64,000 nucleotides of DNA from the NCBI RefSeq assembly GCF_016101585.1, contig NZ_JACFQG010000001.1:372001-436000 (forward strand). The letters are read 5' to 3'. Below, piece by piece: positions 17,256 to 25,708 of the stretch; position 1 is the stretch's first letter, and each line of letters begins with the position of its first letter. Made by a program: the position numbers and the translations under genes. The notes below the pieces were generated by a model, which had not been told where the DNA came from, did not search any database, and worked only from the letters and a program-made list of their open reading frames with translations. Source of the stretch: Bifidobacterium polysaccharolyticum. GTDB taxonomy: Bacteria > Actinomycetota > Actinomycetes > Actinomycetales > Bifidobacteriaceae.

Positions 17256-18212
17256 CTACTTGAACATTCTCGAGCGCGTCAGGAACCAGGTTACCAGGGC
17301 GGTCAGCAGGCCTGACAGAATCACCACGACCGCAAATCCCCAGGGCTTGTCGGTAAAGGGCATGCCGAACATACCCTGGTTGAAGTTCATGCCATACATG
17401 GAGAAAATCAGCGTGGGCACCGACAGGCTGATGGAGATGATAGTGAAGATCCTCATGACGTTGTTGACATTGTTGGAGACAATGGAGGCGAAGGCGTCAG
17501 TCATGTTTGAAAGCACGCTTGAGTAAATGTTGGCCATCTCGATGGCCTGCTTGTTTTCGGTAATCACGTCGCCCAGAAGATCCTCGTCGTCCGGGTAGCG
17601 CTTGATCCGCTCCAGGCCGGTCAGCTTCTCCAGGACGATCTCGTTGGACTTGAGGCTGGTGGCGAAGTAGACCAAGGTCTTGTTGAGCTCCAACAGCATG
17701 AGAATCTCTCTGTTCTGCATGGAGTGGCGCAACTTGAGCTCCAGCCGGTCCGACTCGCGGTCGATGATGCGCAGGTAGCGCAGATAGAGGGTGGCGTTAC
17801 GGTAAAGGATCTGCAGGATGAAGCGGGACTTCATGAAAGTGTTGAAACCCCGAATGGTGCCCTCCATAAAGGGATGGAGCAGAACCGTGTCCTGCATGCA
17901 GACGGTGACGATCAGATCCTCGGTAACGATGATGGACAGAGGAATGGTCTCGTAGTAGTCCCGCCCGTCGCGCTCCTCGGCCCGGGGAATGTCAACGATG
18001 ACCATGGTGTATTCGTCCTCCACGTCCACACGCGAGCGCTCCTCATCGTCCAAGGGGGCGCGCAGGTCAGCCAGGTCGATGCCCGTGGTCTGCGAGACGT
18101 TGGCCAGCTCGACATCGGTGGGCGCCGATAAGCATATCCATGAGCCCTTGGAAGCCTTGCCGATCTGCTCGATCTGCCCGTTCATGGTGCTGAATACTCT
18201 CATCATCGCCAT
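17256..18212 (-). CDS. corA: CorA-family magnesium/cobalt transporter
   Basis: Homopentameric divalent-cation channel in the cytoplasmic membrane. The large N-terminal cytoplasmic domain leads into a long helix and two C-terminal transmembrane helices. The selectivity motif YGMNF sits at the end of the first helix (about residue 273), and the chain ends with the basic TRSRMFK. The short loop after GMN differs from classical CorA (NQGMFGMPF), as in actinobacterial relatives. Start taken as the ATG at 18212, with GAGAGG 5 bases upstream; GTG 18215 and ATG 18206 are alternatives. Confidence 0.92.
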   Translation of the reverse strand: MAMMRVFSTMNGQIEQIGKASKGSWICLSAPTDVELANVSQTTGIDLADLRAPLDDEERSRVDVEDEYTMVIVDIPRAEERDGRDYYETIPLSIIVTEDLIVTVCMQDTVLLHPFMEGTIRGFNTFMKSRFILQILYRNATLYLRYLRIIDRESDRLELKLRHSMQNREILMLLELNKTLVYFATSLKSNEIVLEKLTGLERIKRYPDDEDLLGDVITENKQAIEMANIYSSVLSNMTDAFASIVSNNVNNVMRIFTIISISLSVPTLIFSMYGMNFNQGMFGMPFTDKPWGFAVVVILSGLLTALVTWFLTRSRMFK

Positions 18213-18312
18213 CACCGCCTCTCGTGCTCGAACCCGGCCGACGTGTCTGGCCGAACCGATAGTAGCAGATAACCAGTTGCCGCCGTGTTCAATTTCGCAG
18301 GGTAGTCCCTGG

Positions 18313-19134
18313 TCACCCCCTCCATGGGCGCAGGACGGCGGGTTGGATTTTGGAGGCGTCGAAGCGGAAATGACCGGTGATGGGACGATGACCGGGCGAT
18401 TCCAGGTAGTCGTTCTCCCTGGCGCGCTGGCCCATGTTATGCAGAAGCAAGGGAATACCCCGGCTGTCCCTTTTATCCGAGGCCATGCCGATGCGCCAGG
18501 AGGTATCGAAGATGACGATGTCGCCCTGCTGCCACTGGTCGGTGGCCGCGATGTCGTTGGTCAGACGCTGGGCGTGCCGGGACAGGAATACGCCGAGGAC
18601 GTTGGTGCGTCTGAAGTCGATGTTCGGATCAGGCCTGCTGATGACTCCGGCATAGGCCCCAGGAGACGAGGCGATGTCAGCGTCGACCATGGCTTTCAGA
18701 TCGTAGCCGGCCTGTCGGAAGGCCCTCCAGATCTCATCGGTACAGGCACCCCGGTCATCGGGTGGATAGCCGCCCTGATAGTAGCCGCTGTCATAACGTG
18801 GATGGATGCGTGCCTCCTGATGGGCTCCACGCACCATAGCCGTGTAATCGTCCACACCGTCGTGGTTGTAGTCCACAGGCGAGATCAGAGGCGGGTGGAC
18901 AGCAGTCTGCTCAGGAGAATACCCGAGAGGGCTATGGGAAGCGGTCTTGCGGCCGTTTGCAGAGGAACTTTGATTATCATGGCGAGCAGATCCGACACCC
19001 ATCAGCCTGCCAGCCAAGGCCAAGGAGCCCGCCACAATCAAAGCAAGCGCCAGCAGAACGGCCACCCACCGCAGAACAGTCGTCCGCCCACGACTGTTGC
19101 CGCTACGGCTTTGCTCTGTCGGCACGGCGGTCAC
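18313..19134 (-). CDS. DUF1287-family exported protein
   Basis: 273-residue protein with one N-terminal transmembrane helix (about residues 22-46) and an extracellular DUF1287 domain. The domain reads PDDRGACTDEIWRAFRQAGYDLKAMV, then DWRR-like IDFRRTNVL, GDIVIFD and LLLHNMGQR. The conserved Cys (about residue 131) and His (about 236) fit the NlpC/P60-like fold proposed for this family, but enzymatic function is unproven. GTG start overlapping the stop of the upstream dehydrogenase (GTGA); a second GTG nine bases further on has better-placed GAGG. Co-transcription with the dehydrogenase is likely. Confidence 0.78.
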   Translation of the reverse strand: MTAVPTEQSRSGNSRGRTTVLRWVAVLLALALIVAGSLALAGRLMGVGSARHDNQSSSANGRKTASHSPLGYSPEQTAVHPPLISPVDYNHDGVDDYTAMVRGAHQEARIHPRYDSGYYQGGYPPDDRGACTDEIWRAFRQAGYDLKAMVDADIASSPGAYAGVISRPDPNIDFRRTNVLGVFLSRHAQRLTNDIAATDQWQQGDIVIFDTSWRIGMASDKRDSRGIPLLLHNMGQRARENDYLESPGHRPITGHFRFDASKIQPAVLRPWRG

Positions 19135-20156
19135 CTCATCCGGTTGCGAAGGGGTCTGCCATCCATGAACCGACGAAGATTATCCAGGCAAATTTCCCGA
19201 ACCTTGTCCATGTTGGAGGGGAGATGAGCTCCCCCGGCTACATGCGGAGTGAGCAGGCAGCGTGGTTGCCTCCAGAGTGGGTGGTCTTCAGGCAGAGGTT
19301 CCGGTTCGGTCACATCCAGCCCTGCACCGAAAATGCCATCCTTATCCAGGGCTTGGGCCAGAGCCATGCAATCCACGGCATCTCCCCTGCCCGCGTTGAT
19401 CAGCACGGCGGTGGACTTCATCAATGCAAGACGATGGCCGTCGATGATATGTCTGGTCTGCGGCGTTGAAGGCAGGGCCAGAGCCACTACATCCATCTCA
19501 GGCAGCAGGGCATCCAGATCGTCAAAACCAGCCAGACGGTCGAACCCCTCCACCGGCTGGTCGGGATGCCGCCTGATACCGATGGTCCGAGCGCCTACAG
19601 CCTTGGCCAGACGAGCGAAGGAGGCTCCGATATCCCCCGTGCCCAACACCAGAACCTGGCAACCGCGCGGTGAAAGGACAGCCCCGCGAGGTTCCCAACG
19701 GCCCATGCGTTGATTGTCCCGGTAACCAGGAAGGTCCTTCATCAGGGCCCACATCATGGCGAACATGTGCTCGGAGACCGACTGCCCGTAAACGCCTGAG
19801 GCACTGGTCAACATGGCATCCGGAGGCAGAACCCCCGGTTTCAGGTAGGCATCCACACCCGCGCTGCTGGTCTGCAGCCAGACCAGGTTACGGCAGGCAA
19901 TCACCTGCTCGGCCGGCGGATTACCCAAAATGATCGTGGCCTCCGATCGGAGGGATTGAGGGACATCGATGAGCCAATGCATGCTCTGCCGCATGTCCGT
20001 GTCGACAATGAACTCCTGATGAACGCCTGGAGCCGCCTGAAGGAATTCCTGTCGCTCACCCTTATCCAAGGGCAGGCAGTTGATGATCAGCTGGTCCCCG
20101 GGATGGTCCTTGTTCCGCTTTTCATCCCGCATTTCGGCATCGACTTTGCCTGTCAT
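19131..20156 (-). CDS. D-isomer-specific 2-hydroxyacid dehydrogenase
   Basis: NAD(P)-dependent dehydrogenase of the D-2-hydroxyacid family. The Rossmann motif GTGDIGASFARLAKAVGA is near residue 170. The catalytic triad is seen as Arg in INAGRGDAVD, Glu in DVTEPEPLP and His in TPHVAGG. The family includes lactate, glycerate, glyoxylate and phosphoglycerate dehydrogenases; substrate cannot be assigned, and no ACT domain is present, which argues against SerA. It starts at ATG 20156 with AAAGG 10 bases upstream and is translationally coupled to the DUF1287 gene. Confidence 0.88.
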   Translation of the reverse strand: MTGKVDAEMRDEKRNKDHPGDQLIINCLPLDKGERQEFLQAAPGVHQEFIVDTDMRQSMHWLIDVPQSLRSEATIILGNPPAEQVIACRNLVWLQTSSAGVDAYLKPGVLPPDAMLTSASGVYGQSVSEHMFAMMWALMKDLPGYRDNQRMGRWEPRGAVLSPRGCQVLVLGTGDIGASFARLAKAVGARTIGIRRHPDQPVEGFDRLAGFDDLDALLPEMDVVALALPSTPQTRHIIDGHRLALMKSTAVLINAGRGDAVDCMALAQALDKDGIFGAGLDVTEPEPLPEDHPLWRQPRCLLTPHVAGGAHLPSNMDKVREICLDNLRRFMDGRPLRNRMR

Positions 20157-20307
20157 GGTCCGCCGCCTTTCAGTTGCTGCCGACCCCCTTGGTCGCCCCT
20201 TGCCCTCATGCTAGCGCACTAGCAAGCTCAAAACGACCCAAGACCATTCGAGGATAAAATCCATCAAATAGCTCACAATCCCTGCAATTCCGGGGCAACA
20301 CACTGAG

Positions 20308-20337
20308 TTGCTCCATTCGCCAATCCCGGTGTACTAT
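20308..20337 (+). promoter_or_regulatory. Probable promoter of tRNA-Ala
   Basis: TTGCTC (20308-20313) and TACTAT (20332-20337) are spaced by 18 bases and end 30 bases before the tRNA 5' end. Confidence 0.5.
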
Positions 20338-20367
20338 AAGCAAGGCTTCACCAAGCAAGGTAAGTAC

Positions 20368-20440
20368 GGGGCTATGGCGCAGCTGGTAGCGCGTCTCCAT
20401 GGCATGGAGAAGGTCGGGGGTTCGAATCCCCCTAGCTCCA
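20368..20440 (+). tRNA. tRNA-Ala (GGC)
   Basis: A 73-base cloverleaf. GGGGCTA pairs with TAGCTCC (one G-U pair), discriminator A. The anticodon arm TCTCC-ATGGCAT-GGAGA gives anticodon GGC. The T arm GGGGGTTCGAATCCCCC is perfect. CCA is not encoded. A terminator follows immediately. Confidence 0.95.
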
Positions 20441-20825
20441 CAGATAGAATCCCGAGGTCACCTCGGGATTCTTTTTTATATCCAATGCCCTTGCATATGC
20501 TGGAGCCTGGACCAAGACAGCACTGCCAAACTCCAGTACGGCGTAGACGGACGATCCCGTTCAATGGCCGTCTGCACTATATAGAACACACATCTCGATA
20601 TCTCGATCAAGTCTTTAACCCCAGATTGCCTGCAATGTTTTTATCTCCCACTCCACTGGGTGGAGCTCGTTCAGTTCCCCATTCTTCCGTGCGAATCTTG
20701 CCTGCTGCATCCGTCGTACTGACAATCTTCCAGGGGCCTTACAATGATTCTGATTAAAAATGTCGCAGTCTATCTGCAGACAGATTAATAGGCTCATCGC
20801 AGCGACTCCGGAGGCTTGTACAACA
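20441..20825. other. Intergenic region between tRNA-Ala and the glycohydrolase operon
   Basis: About 385 bases. It starts with the tRNA terminator and ends with the leader of the ADP-ribosylglycohydrolase gene. The remainder is somewhat AT-richer than its surroundings and holds no convincing gene. An alternating TCTCGATATCTCGAT stretch near 20593-20607 is the only striking motif; it could be part of an operator. Confidence 0.4.
20449..20477 (+). terminator. Rho-independent terminator of tRNA-Ala
   Basis: AATCCCGAGG and CCTCGGGATT form a perfect 10-base stem around a TCA loop, followed by CTTTTTT. Confidence 0.9.
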
Positions 20826-21821
20826 ATGACCAGAACTGAAAAGGGCGCACTGGGCGCGCTTACTGGGTTGTCCTTAGGGGACGCGTTGGGCATGCCCACG
20901 CAGAGCATGAGTCCTGCAGCAATACATGAGGCCTACGGCAGGATCCACACCCTTTGCGATGCCATTCCGGATCAGCCCATAGCTCCCGGTATGCCTGCAG
21001 GGTCTGTAACCGATGATACCGAGCAGGCGTTGATCGTGGCGGAACTGACTATCGAGGGTAAGGGACACATCGATCCGAAAGAGTTTGCCAAGCGTCTTCT
21101 GGCCTGGGAGGATGACATGAAGTCGCGTGGATCGCTCGATTTGCTCGGACCATCCACCAAGCTGGCCCTGGAACAGGTTCGCCAGGGCGCGGACATCATG
21201 ACCACAGGAAGGACCGGCACCACCAACGGAGCCGCCATGCGAGTCACTCCGGTAGGCATAGCCAACAGGCCCGAGGACACCAGACGACTGGCCAATCGCA
21301 TCTACGAGTCCTGCCAGGTCACCCACGACACGGTCGCAGGCTTCCAAAGTGCTGCGCTGATCGCTACGACAGTCAGCCTGGGGCTTGAGGGGATGACCGT
21401 TCGCCAGGCACTGAACGAGTCCTTGCGTATGGTGCCCGCCATGGAAACGTCCGGGGCCTGGACTCCGAAGGCATCGGTCCCCGCACGCGCTCGCCAGGCA
21501 ATACGACTATCTGAGGAATTCAGCGATGAGGACGATTTCGAATGTCACCTCATTGAAGACTGCGGGACCTCGGTCGAGGCCAATGAGTCTGTGGCAGCCG
21601 CCTTTTCCCTGGCTTGGAGATTCGCCGACAATCCTCAATCGGCTCTGTTCGCCGCAGTCAACCTTGGTGGCGATACGGACACCATCGCCGCAATGACCGG
21701 CGCAATGACCGGCGCGTGCACAGGTCCCGAGGTCTTCGACCCTGCACTCTGCTCCCATGTAGCTTCGGTATCCCACCTCGACCTGCAGAAAACTGCCCGT
21801 GGCCTGATTGCCCTAAGGTAG
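20826..21821 (+). CDS. ADP-ribosylglycohydrolase-family protein
   Basis: 331-residue member of the ARH/DraG fold family, enzymes that hydrolyse N- or O-glycosidic ribosyl bonds with two magnesium ions. Metal-binding motifs are intact: GDALGMPTQ (Asp19), SVTDDTEQA (residues 61-67) and GGDTDTIAAMTGA (Asp283, Asp285); TGTTNGAAMRVTPVG lies between. The ATG at 20826 has GGAGG 11 bases upstream, while the upstream ATG at 20760 has no site. It is the first gene of an operon with an NCS1 permease and a PfkB kinase. That context, like E. coli yegTUV, argues for a small ribosylated substrate (a nucleoside-type compound) rather than ADP-ribosylated protein; this is inference. Confidence 0.85.
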   Translation: MTRTEKGALGALTGLSLGDALGMPTQSMSPAAIHEAYGRIHTLCDAIPDQPIAPGMPAGSVTDDTEQALIVAELTIEGKGHIDPKEFAKRLLAWEDDMKSRGSLDLLGPSTKLALEQVRQGADIMTTGRTGTTNGAAMRVTPVGIANRPEDTRRLANRIYESCQVTHDTVAGFQSAALIATTVSLGLEGMTVRQALNESLRMVPAMETSGAWTPKASVPARARQAIRLSEEFSDEDDFECHLIEDCGTSVEANESVAAAFSLAWRFADNPQSALFAAVNLGGDTDTIAAMTGAMTGACTGPEVFDPALCSHVASVSHLDLQKTARGLIALR

Positions 21822-21977
21822 CAAAGCGCAAAACGAATACCGTCGAATCCTTCAGGAACACAACAATGTAAAATCCACTCAACCCCAAGACCATGGGGTC
21901 CACCCAGACCACACCACAGGACTGAACAGACAAGTCATCACTACATCCAGTACATCTTGAGTCGAAGGAGACAATCC

Positions 21978-23444
21978 ATGTCAACTGCACCAAAGGAGGG
22001 CACCATCCTCTCCAGAGTCGAGCAAAGGGGCATCGAACCTGTGCCCGAGGACCAGAGGAACGGATCGCCCGGACAACTCTTCTGGGTCTGGTTCGCCGCC
22101 AATATCTCAATTCTGGGAATCCCTCTGGGAGCTACCCTGATTGCCCAGGGTCTCAACCTCTGGCAGGCCGTGCTCGCCACGATCATCGGAGCCTTCGGAT
22201 CCTTCGCCCTCGTCGGCATCATCTCCATAGCCGGCAGAAGAGGCGGCGCGCCCACGCTGACCCTGTCCCGGGCCATTTTCGGCGTCAGAGGCAATGCAGG
22301 CCCCACGCTGGTGGCCCTGCTGTCCAGACTGGGCTGGGAGACGGTGAACACGATGACCGGCGCTTTTGCGCTGCTCTCCCTGATCGCCATCATCTTCGGA
22401 ACCTCAGCCGATGCCAAGCGCTCCCCCCTCCTGACCTTCGTCTGCATTGCCGTCTTCGTGGCCTTGACCGTGGTGGTCTCAGCCGCCGGTCACGCCTTCA
22501 TTCTCACCGTGCAGAAGTGGGCCACCTGGATATTCGGCGCCCTTACACTCCTAGTGGCCATCTATCTGGCCACGACCGTCGACTGGTCCTCCTTCCTCGG
22601 CAATGCCCCCGGCTCAGCCAGTGCTTTCTTGATTGGCGTCGGCACCATAGCTGCGGGGACGGGCATCGGCTGGGTCAACTCCGGTGCAGACATGGCCCGT
22701 TACCAGAAGACCTCGGTAAAATCAGGCCCTCTGATCCTGACCGCGGCGGCAGGCGCCGGAATCCCCCTGGTCGTGGTCATCGGCCTGGGATCGGTCCTGA
22801 CAGCAGGCAACTCCACCATTGCCTCCGCCGCCGATCCTGTCGCCGCGGTTCGAAGCGCTCTGCCTGCATGGGTTTCAATCCCCTATCTGATTGCCGCATT
22901 TGCAGGCCTGCTTATGTCAAACAACCTTTCCGTATATTCGGCCGGCCTGACCACCATCACCCTGGGCATCAGAATCCCCCGCGTCTATGCGGTCGTGGTC
23001 GATGTGGTGGTGACCACCTGCGGAGCCTTGTACTTTACCTTGGGTTCCGACGGATTCTACGGCCCCTTCGTCACCTTCATCTCCCTGCTGGCAGTGCCAC
23101 TGAGCACCTGGGCAGGCATCTTCCTGTCAGATATGATCTTCCGCAAGCGTTACGATTCGGACGGCCTGCTGAATCTTCAAGCAGATTCCCCATACTGGTA
23201 TTGGCACGGAGTCAACCTCCCAGCCATCATCAGCTGGCTGGTGGGGATAGTCGTCGGCTTTCTGTTTGTGACGGCCCAGGTCTCCAAGAACGAAGTCTGG
23301 TTCTCAGGACCGCTGTCCGGCAGCTTCCTGGGCAGGAACGGCCTAGCATGGCTCGTATCCCTCCTCCTGGGAGGAATCCTCTACGCCATTTTGCACCTCC
23401 TCTCCAAGGATTCCGTGGCGGTGGGGAGCAGGAGCCATGACTGA
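21978..23444 (+). CDS. NCS1-family nucleobase/nucleoside-type permease
   Basis: 488-residue membrane protein with about 12 hydrophobic helices, of the NCS1 (cytosine/purine/allantoin/uridine cation symporter) family. Typical segments are RNGSPGQLFWVWFAANISILGIPLG near the N-terminus, RAIFGVRGN, and IGVGTIAAGTGIGWVNSGADMARY in the middle. The ATG at 21978 follows GAAGGAG at 8 bases. It lies 156 bases downstream of the glycohydrolase gene and its stop overlaps the kinase start by 8 bases. Probably imports the compound that the flanking glycohydrolase and kinase process. Substrate unknown. Confidence 0.87.
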   Translation: MSTAPKEGTILSRVEQRGIEPVPEDQRNGSPGQLFWVWFAANISILGIPLGATLIAQGLNLWQAVLATIIGAFGSFALVGIISIAGRRGGAPTLTLSRAIFGVRGNAGPTLVALLSRLGWETVNTMTGAFALLSLIAIIFGTSADAKRSPLLTFVCIAVFVALTVVVSAAGHAFILTVQKWATWIFGALTLLVAIYLATTVDWSSFLGNAPGSASAFLIGVGTIAAGTGIGWVNSGADMARYQKTSVKSGPLILTAAAGAGIPLVVVIGLGSVLTAGNSTIASAADPVAAVRSALPAWVSIPYLIAAFAGLLMSNNLSVYSAGLTTITLGIRIPRVYAVVVDVVVTTCGALYFTLGSDGFYGPFVTFISLLAVPLSTWAGIFLSDMIFRKRYDSDGLLNLQADSPYWYWHGVNLPAIISWLVGIVVGFLFVTAQVSKNEVWFSGPLSGSFLGRNGLAWLVSLLLGGILYAILHLLSKDSVAVGSRSHD

Positions 23445-24405
23445 ACCCAGCATCCTCCATCTGGGTCAGGTGGTGGTTGACCTTAGCATGGACATCGACC
23501 ACCTCCCGGAGCGTGGAGGGGACATTTTCGCCAGACGAAGTGCCATAAAGGTTGGCGGCGGATACAACGTGATTCGCGCAGCCAGGCAGATGGGAGCGCC
23601 CATAGCCTACATGGGAGCGATTGGCACAGGTCCGATGGCGGACATGGTCCGTGTGGCCCTTGCCGCCCTTCAAGTTCCCGCCCAAGGGCCTGTTCTGGAA
23701 GACTGCGATACCGGATACTCGGTAGCCATGATCGAACCCTCCGGCGAACGCACCTTTGTTTCAGCAAGGGGCGCAGAGACCCGCGTACCAGAGGGCACCT
23801 ACGAAAGCATGAATCTGGTTCCTGGCGATGTCATCTATCTGAGCGGATATTCCTTCTGTCACAAGGACAATACCCGAAGCCTGGTCGGTTTTGCTGAGAA
23901 ACACCAGGACGAGGGATTTCCTGTACTCTTCGATGTGGGACCCATGGTGGCCGATATTGAGCTGGATGTGCTTGATGCGGTCAACGGACTGCATCCGATC
24001 TGGTCGCTGAATGAACGCGAGGGACCAATCCTGGCGGAACGTGTGGGATGCCAACTCGAAACTGGCGACGTAACCGAGTTGGAATCCCTCTGCCGCTCGC
24101 TTTCGCTAAGACTGGACAGTCCGGTGGTTCTTAGGGCCGGCGCTCGCGGTGCCTGGTACTGCCAGCCCAAGAATGCGATGCAAATCAAGTACATTCCCAC
24201 CCCACAGGTTCGTACCATAGACACCAACGGTGCCGGCGATGCCCATTCGGGCGTTCTTTGCGCCGGCATATTCCAAGGCCTGCCCATCGAGGAGTCACTG
24301 ATATTGGCAAACTGTGCAGGAGCGCTTTCCACTACTCAGCCCGGTCCAGCCACATGCCCAGATGAGGAAGCCATACGAAAGGCCGCCAGCTCGCTTCAAG
24401 GGTGA
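23437..24405 (+). CDS. PfkB-family sugar/nucleoside kinase
   Basis: 322-residue ribokinase-like kinase. The N-terminal substrate motif VGGGYNVIRAARQMGA (residues 39-54) and the C-terminal PfkB signature DTNGAGDAHSG (262-272, catalytic Asp268) are intact. A TGYSVAMIEPSGERTF lid strand is typical of the family. The gene overlaps the permease stop by 8 bases, with GGGGAG about 8 bases before the ATG, so it is translationally coupled. Within the operon it could phosphorylate ribose or another sugar released by the glycohydrolase, or the imported nucleoside itself. Confidence 0.87.
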   Translation: MTEPSILHLGQVVVDLSMDIDHLPERGGDIFARRSAIKVGGGYNVIRAARQMGAPIAYMGAIGTGPMADMVRVALAALQVPAQGPVLEDCDTGYSVAMIEPSGERTFVSARGAETRVPEGTYESMNLVPGDVIYLSGYSFCHKDNTRSLVGFAEKHQDEGFPVLFDVGPMVADIELDVLDAVNGLHPIWSLNEREGPILAERVGCQLETGDVTELESLCRSLSLRLDSPVVLRAGARGAWYCQPKNAMQIKYIPTPQVRTIDTNGAGDAHSGVLCAGIFQGLPIEESLILANCAGALSTTQPGPATCPDEEAIRKAASSLQG

Positions 24406-24422
24406 CCAATGCAACGTCGGGA

Positions 24423-24464
24423 AAAATAAAAGCGACCGCCGACTCCATGCCGACGGTCGCTTGG
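24423..24464. terminator. Terminator between the kinase and glycerol dehydrogenase genes
   Basis: AAGCGACCG (24430-24438) and CGGTCGCTT (24454-24462) form a stem between two convergent genes. The T-rich side (TTTTATTTTT on the minus strand) suits the dehydrogenase; the hairpin may also stop the plus-strand operon. Confidence 0.7.
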
Positions 24465-24494
24465 CATCTCAAAGAAAGATCAGAGCAAGAGGAC

Positions 24495-25580
24495 TCAGAG
24501 TTGCTTGCCCAGCTGATCGGCTGCGCGCAGGGCGTGAGCCACATCGGTGGGAGTCACCCCGAAGGGCATGTTGCCCATGGTCTCGTCGGGACCGCAGGCA
24601 TGCTCGCCGACCTTGAGCAGATCCTCCTCGCTGGCCTGGCCGATGCCGATCTGCTCCAGGGAGGTGGGCAGACCCACGCTGCGGAAGAAGTCATAGACCC
24701 CGCGGGTCTCCTCCAGAGGCCGATCCTCAAGGACCAACTGGGCCAGGGTGCCGAAGGCCACCTTTTCGCCGTGCAGCATGGAGTGGGTGCCCTCCAGGGC
24801 GGTCATCCCGTCATGAATGGCGTGGGCTGCAGCCAGGCCAGAGCTCTCGAAGCCCAGACCGCTCAGCAGCGTATTGGCCTCGATGATCTTCTCCAGCGCA
24901 GCTGTGCGCACACCGGCCTTGGCAGCGGCCACGGCCTTGACCCCATCTTCCAGCAGGGTATCGCGGCAGAGACGGGCCAAGGCAAAGGCGGCCATGGTGG
25001 CGTGGCCTCCGGTCATGGTCACGGCGTTCGACTGCACGCAGGCGGCGGCCTCGTAGTAAGTAGCGAAGGCATCGCCCAGCCCTGATACCAGGAAGCGCAC
25101 CGGAGCCTTGGCGATGACGTCGGTATCCATCAGGACCACGTTGGGGTTGGCAGGCAGGGGCAGATAACGGTCAAAGACACCCTCAGGCGTATAGAGCACG
25201 GACAGCCTTGAGCAAGGCGCATCCGAGGAGGCTGCCGTGGGCACAATCATGACCGGCAGATGGGCGAAGTGAGCCACAGCCTTGGCGGTATCCAAGGTCT
25301 TGCCGCCGCCGATGCCGATCACCGCGTCACTGCCGCCCAAATGGGCACGATGACGGTCGATCTCCTCCATGGAGCACTCGCCGCCGAATTTCATCAGTTC
25401 GTAGGGGATCCCATCGTGCTCAAAGGAGGCGACAATGTCGTCGTGGTAGAGCCCGTCGATGACCGGATCGACGATCAGATGGGCGCCCTTGGTGCCCAGA
25501 GCCGCATATTCTCCGGCCAGCTTTCCCATGGCGCCCTCCTGCTGAACATAGGAGCCTGGAGAGCACAGAACCTTGCGCAT
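24495..25580 (-). CDS. gldA: Glycerol dehydrogenase-type iron/zinc alcohol dehydrogenase
   Basis: 361-residue NAD-dependent polyol dehydrogenase of the GldA branch. NAD-binding motifs are GIGGGKTLDTAKA (about residue 90) and PTAASSDAPCS. The metal ligands are Asp in SGLGDAFATYYEA and His residues in AAHAIHDG and THSMLHGEKVAFG. It would interconvert glycerol and dihydroxyacetone, or a similar polyol, for redox balance. The ATG at 25580 follows GAAAGG at 7 bases. A 128-base upstream region separates it from the next minus-strand gene. Confidence 0.9.
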   Translation of the reverse strand: MRKVLCSPGSYVQQEGAMGKLAGEYAALGTKGAHLIVDPVIDGLYHDDIVASFEHDGIPYELMKFGGECSMEEIDRHRAHLGGSDAVIGIGGGKTLDTAKAVAHFAHLPVMIVPTAASSDAPCSRLSVLYTPEGVFDRYLPLPANPNVVLMDTDVIAKAPVRFLVSGLGDAFATYYEAAACVQSNAVTMTGGHATMAAFALARLCRDTLLEDGVKAVAAAKAGVRTAALEKIIEANTLLSGLGFESSGLAAAHAIHDGMTALEGTHSMLHGEKVAFGTLAQLVLEDRPLEETRGVYDFFRSVGLPTSLEQIGIGQASEEDLLKVGEHACGPDETMGNMPFGVTPTDVAHALRAADQLGKQL

Positions 25581-25708
25581 ATACACACCTTTCTCATTGC
25601 TGATCCCACCTTCAGGACCGGGACCTTCGAGACGGGCCTCTTGGACCGTCCAAAAGTGACCCTAGTCACATTACATGATGGAATGGGTGTGCCGCGCCGG
25701 GTCGTTCG

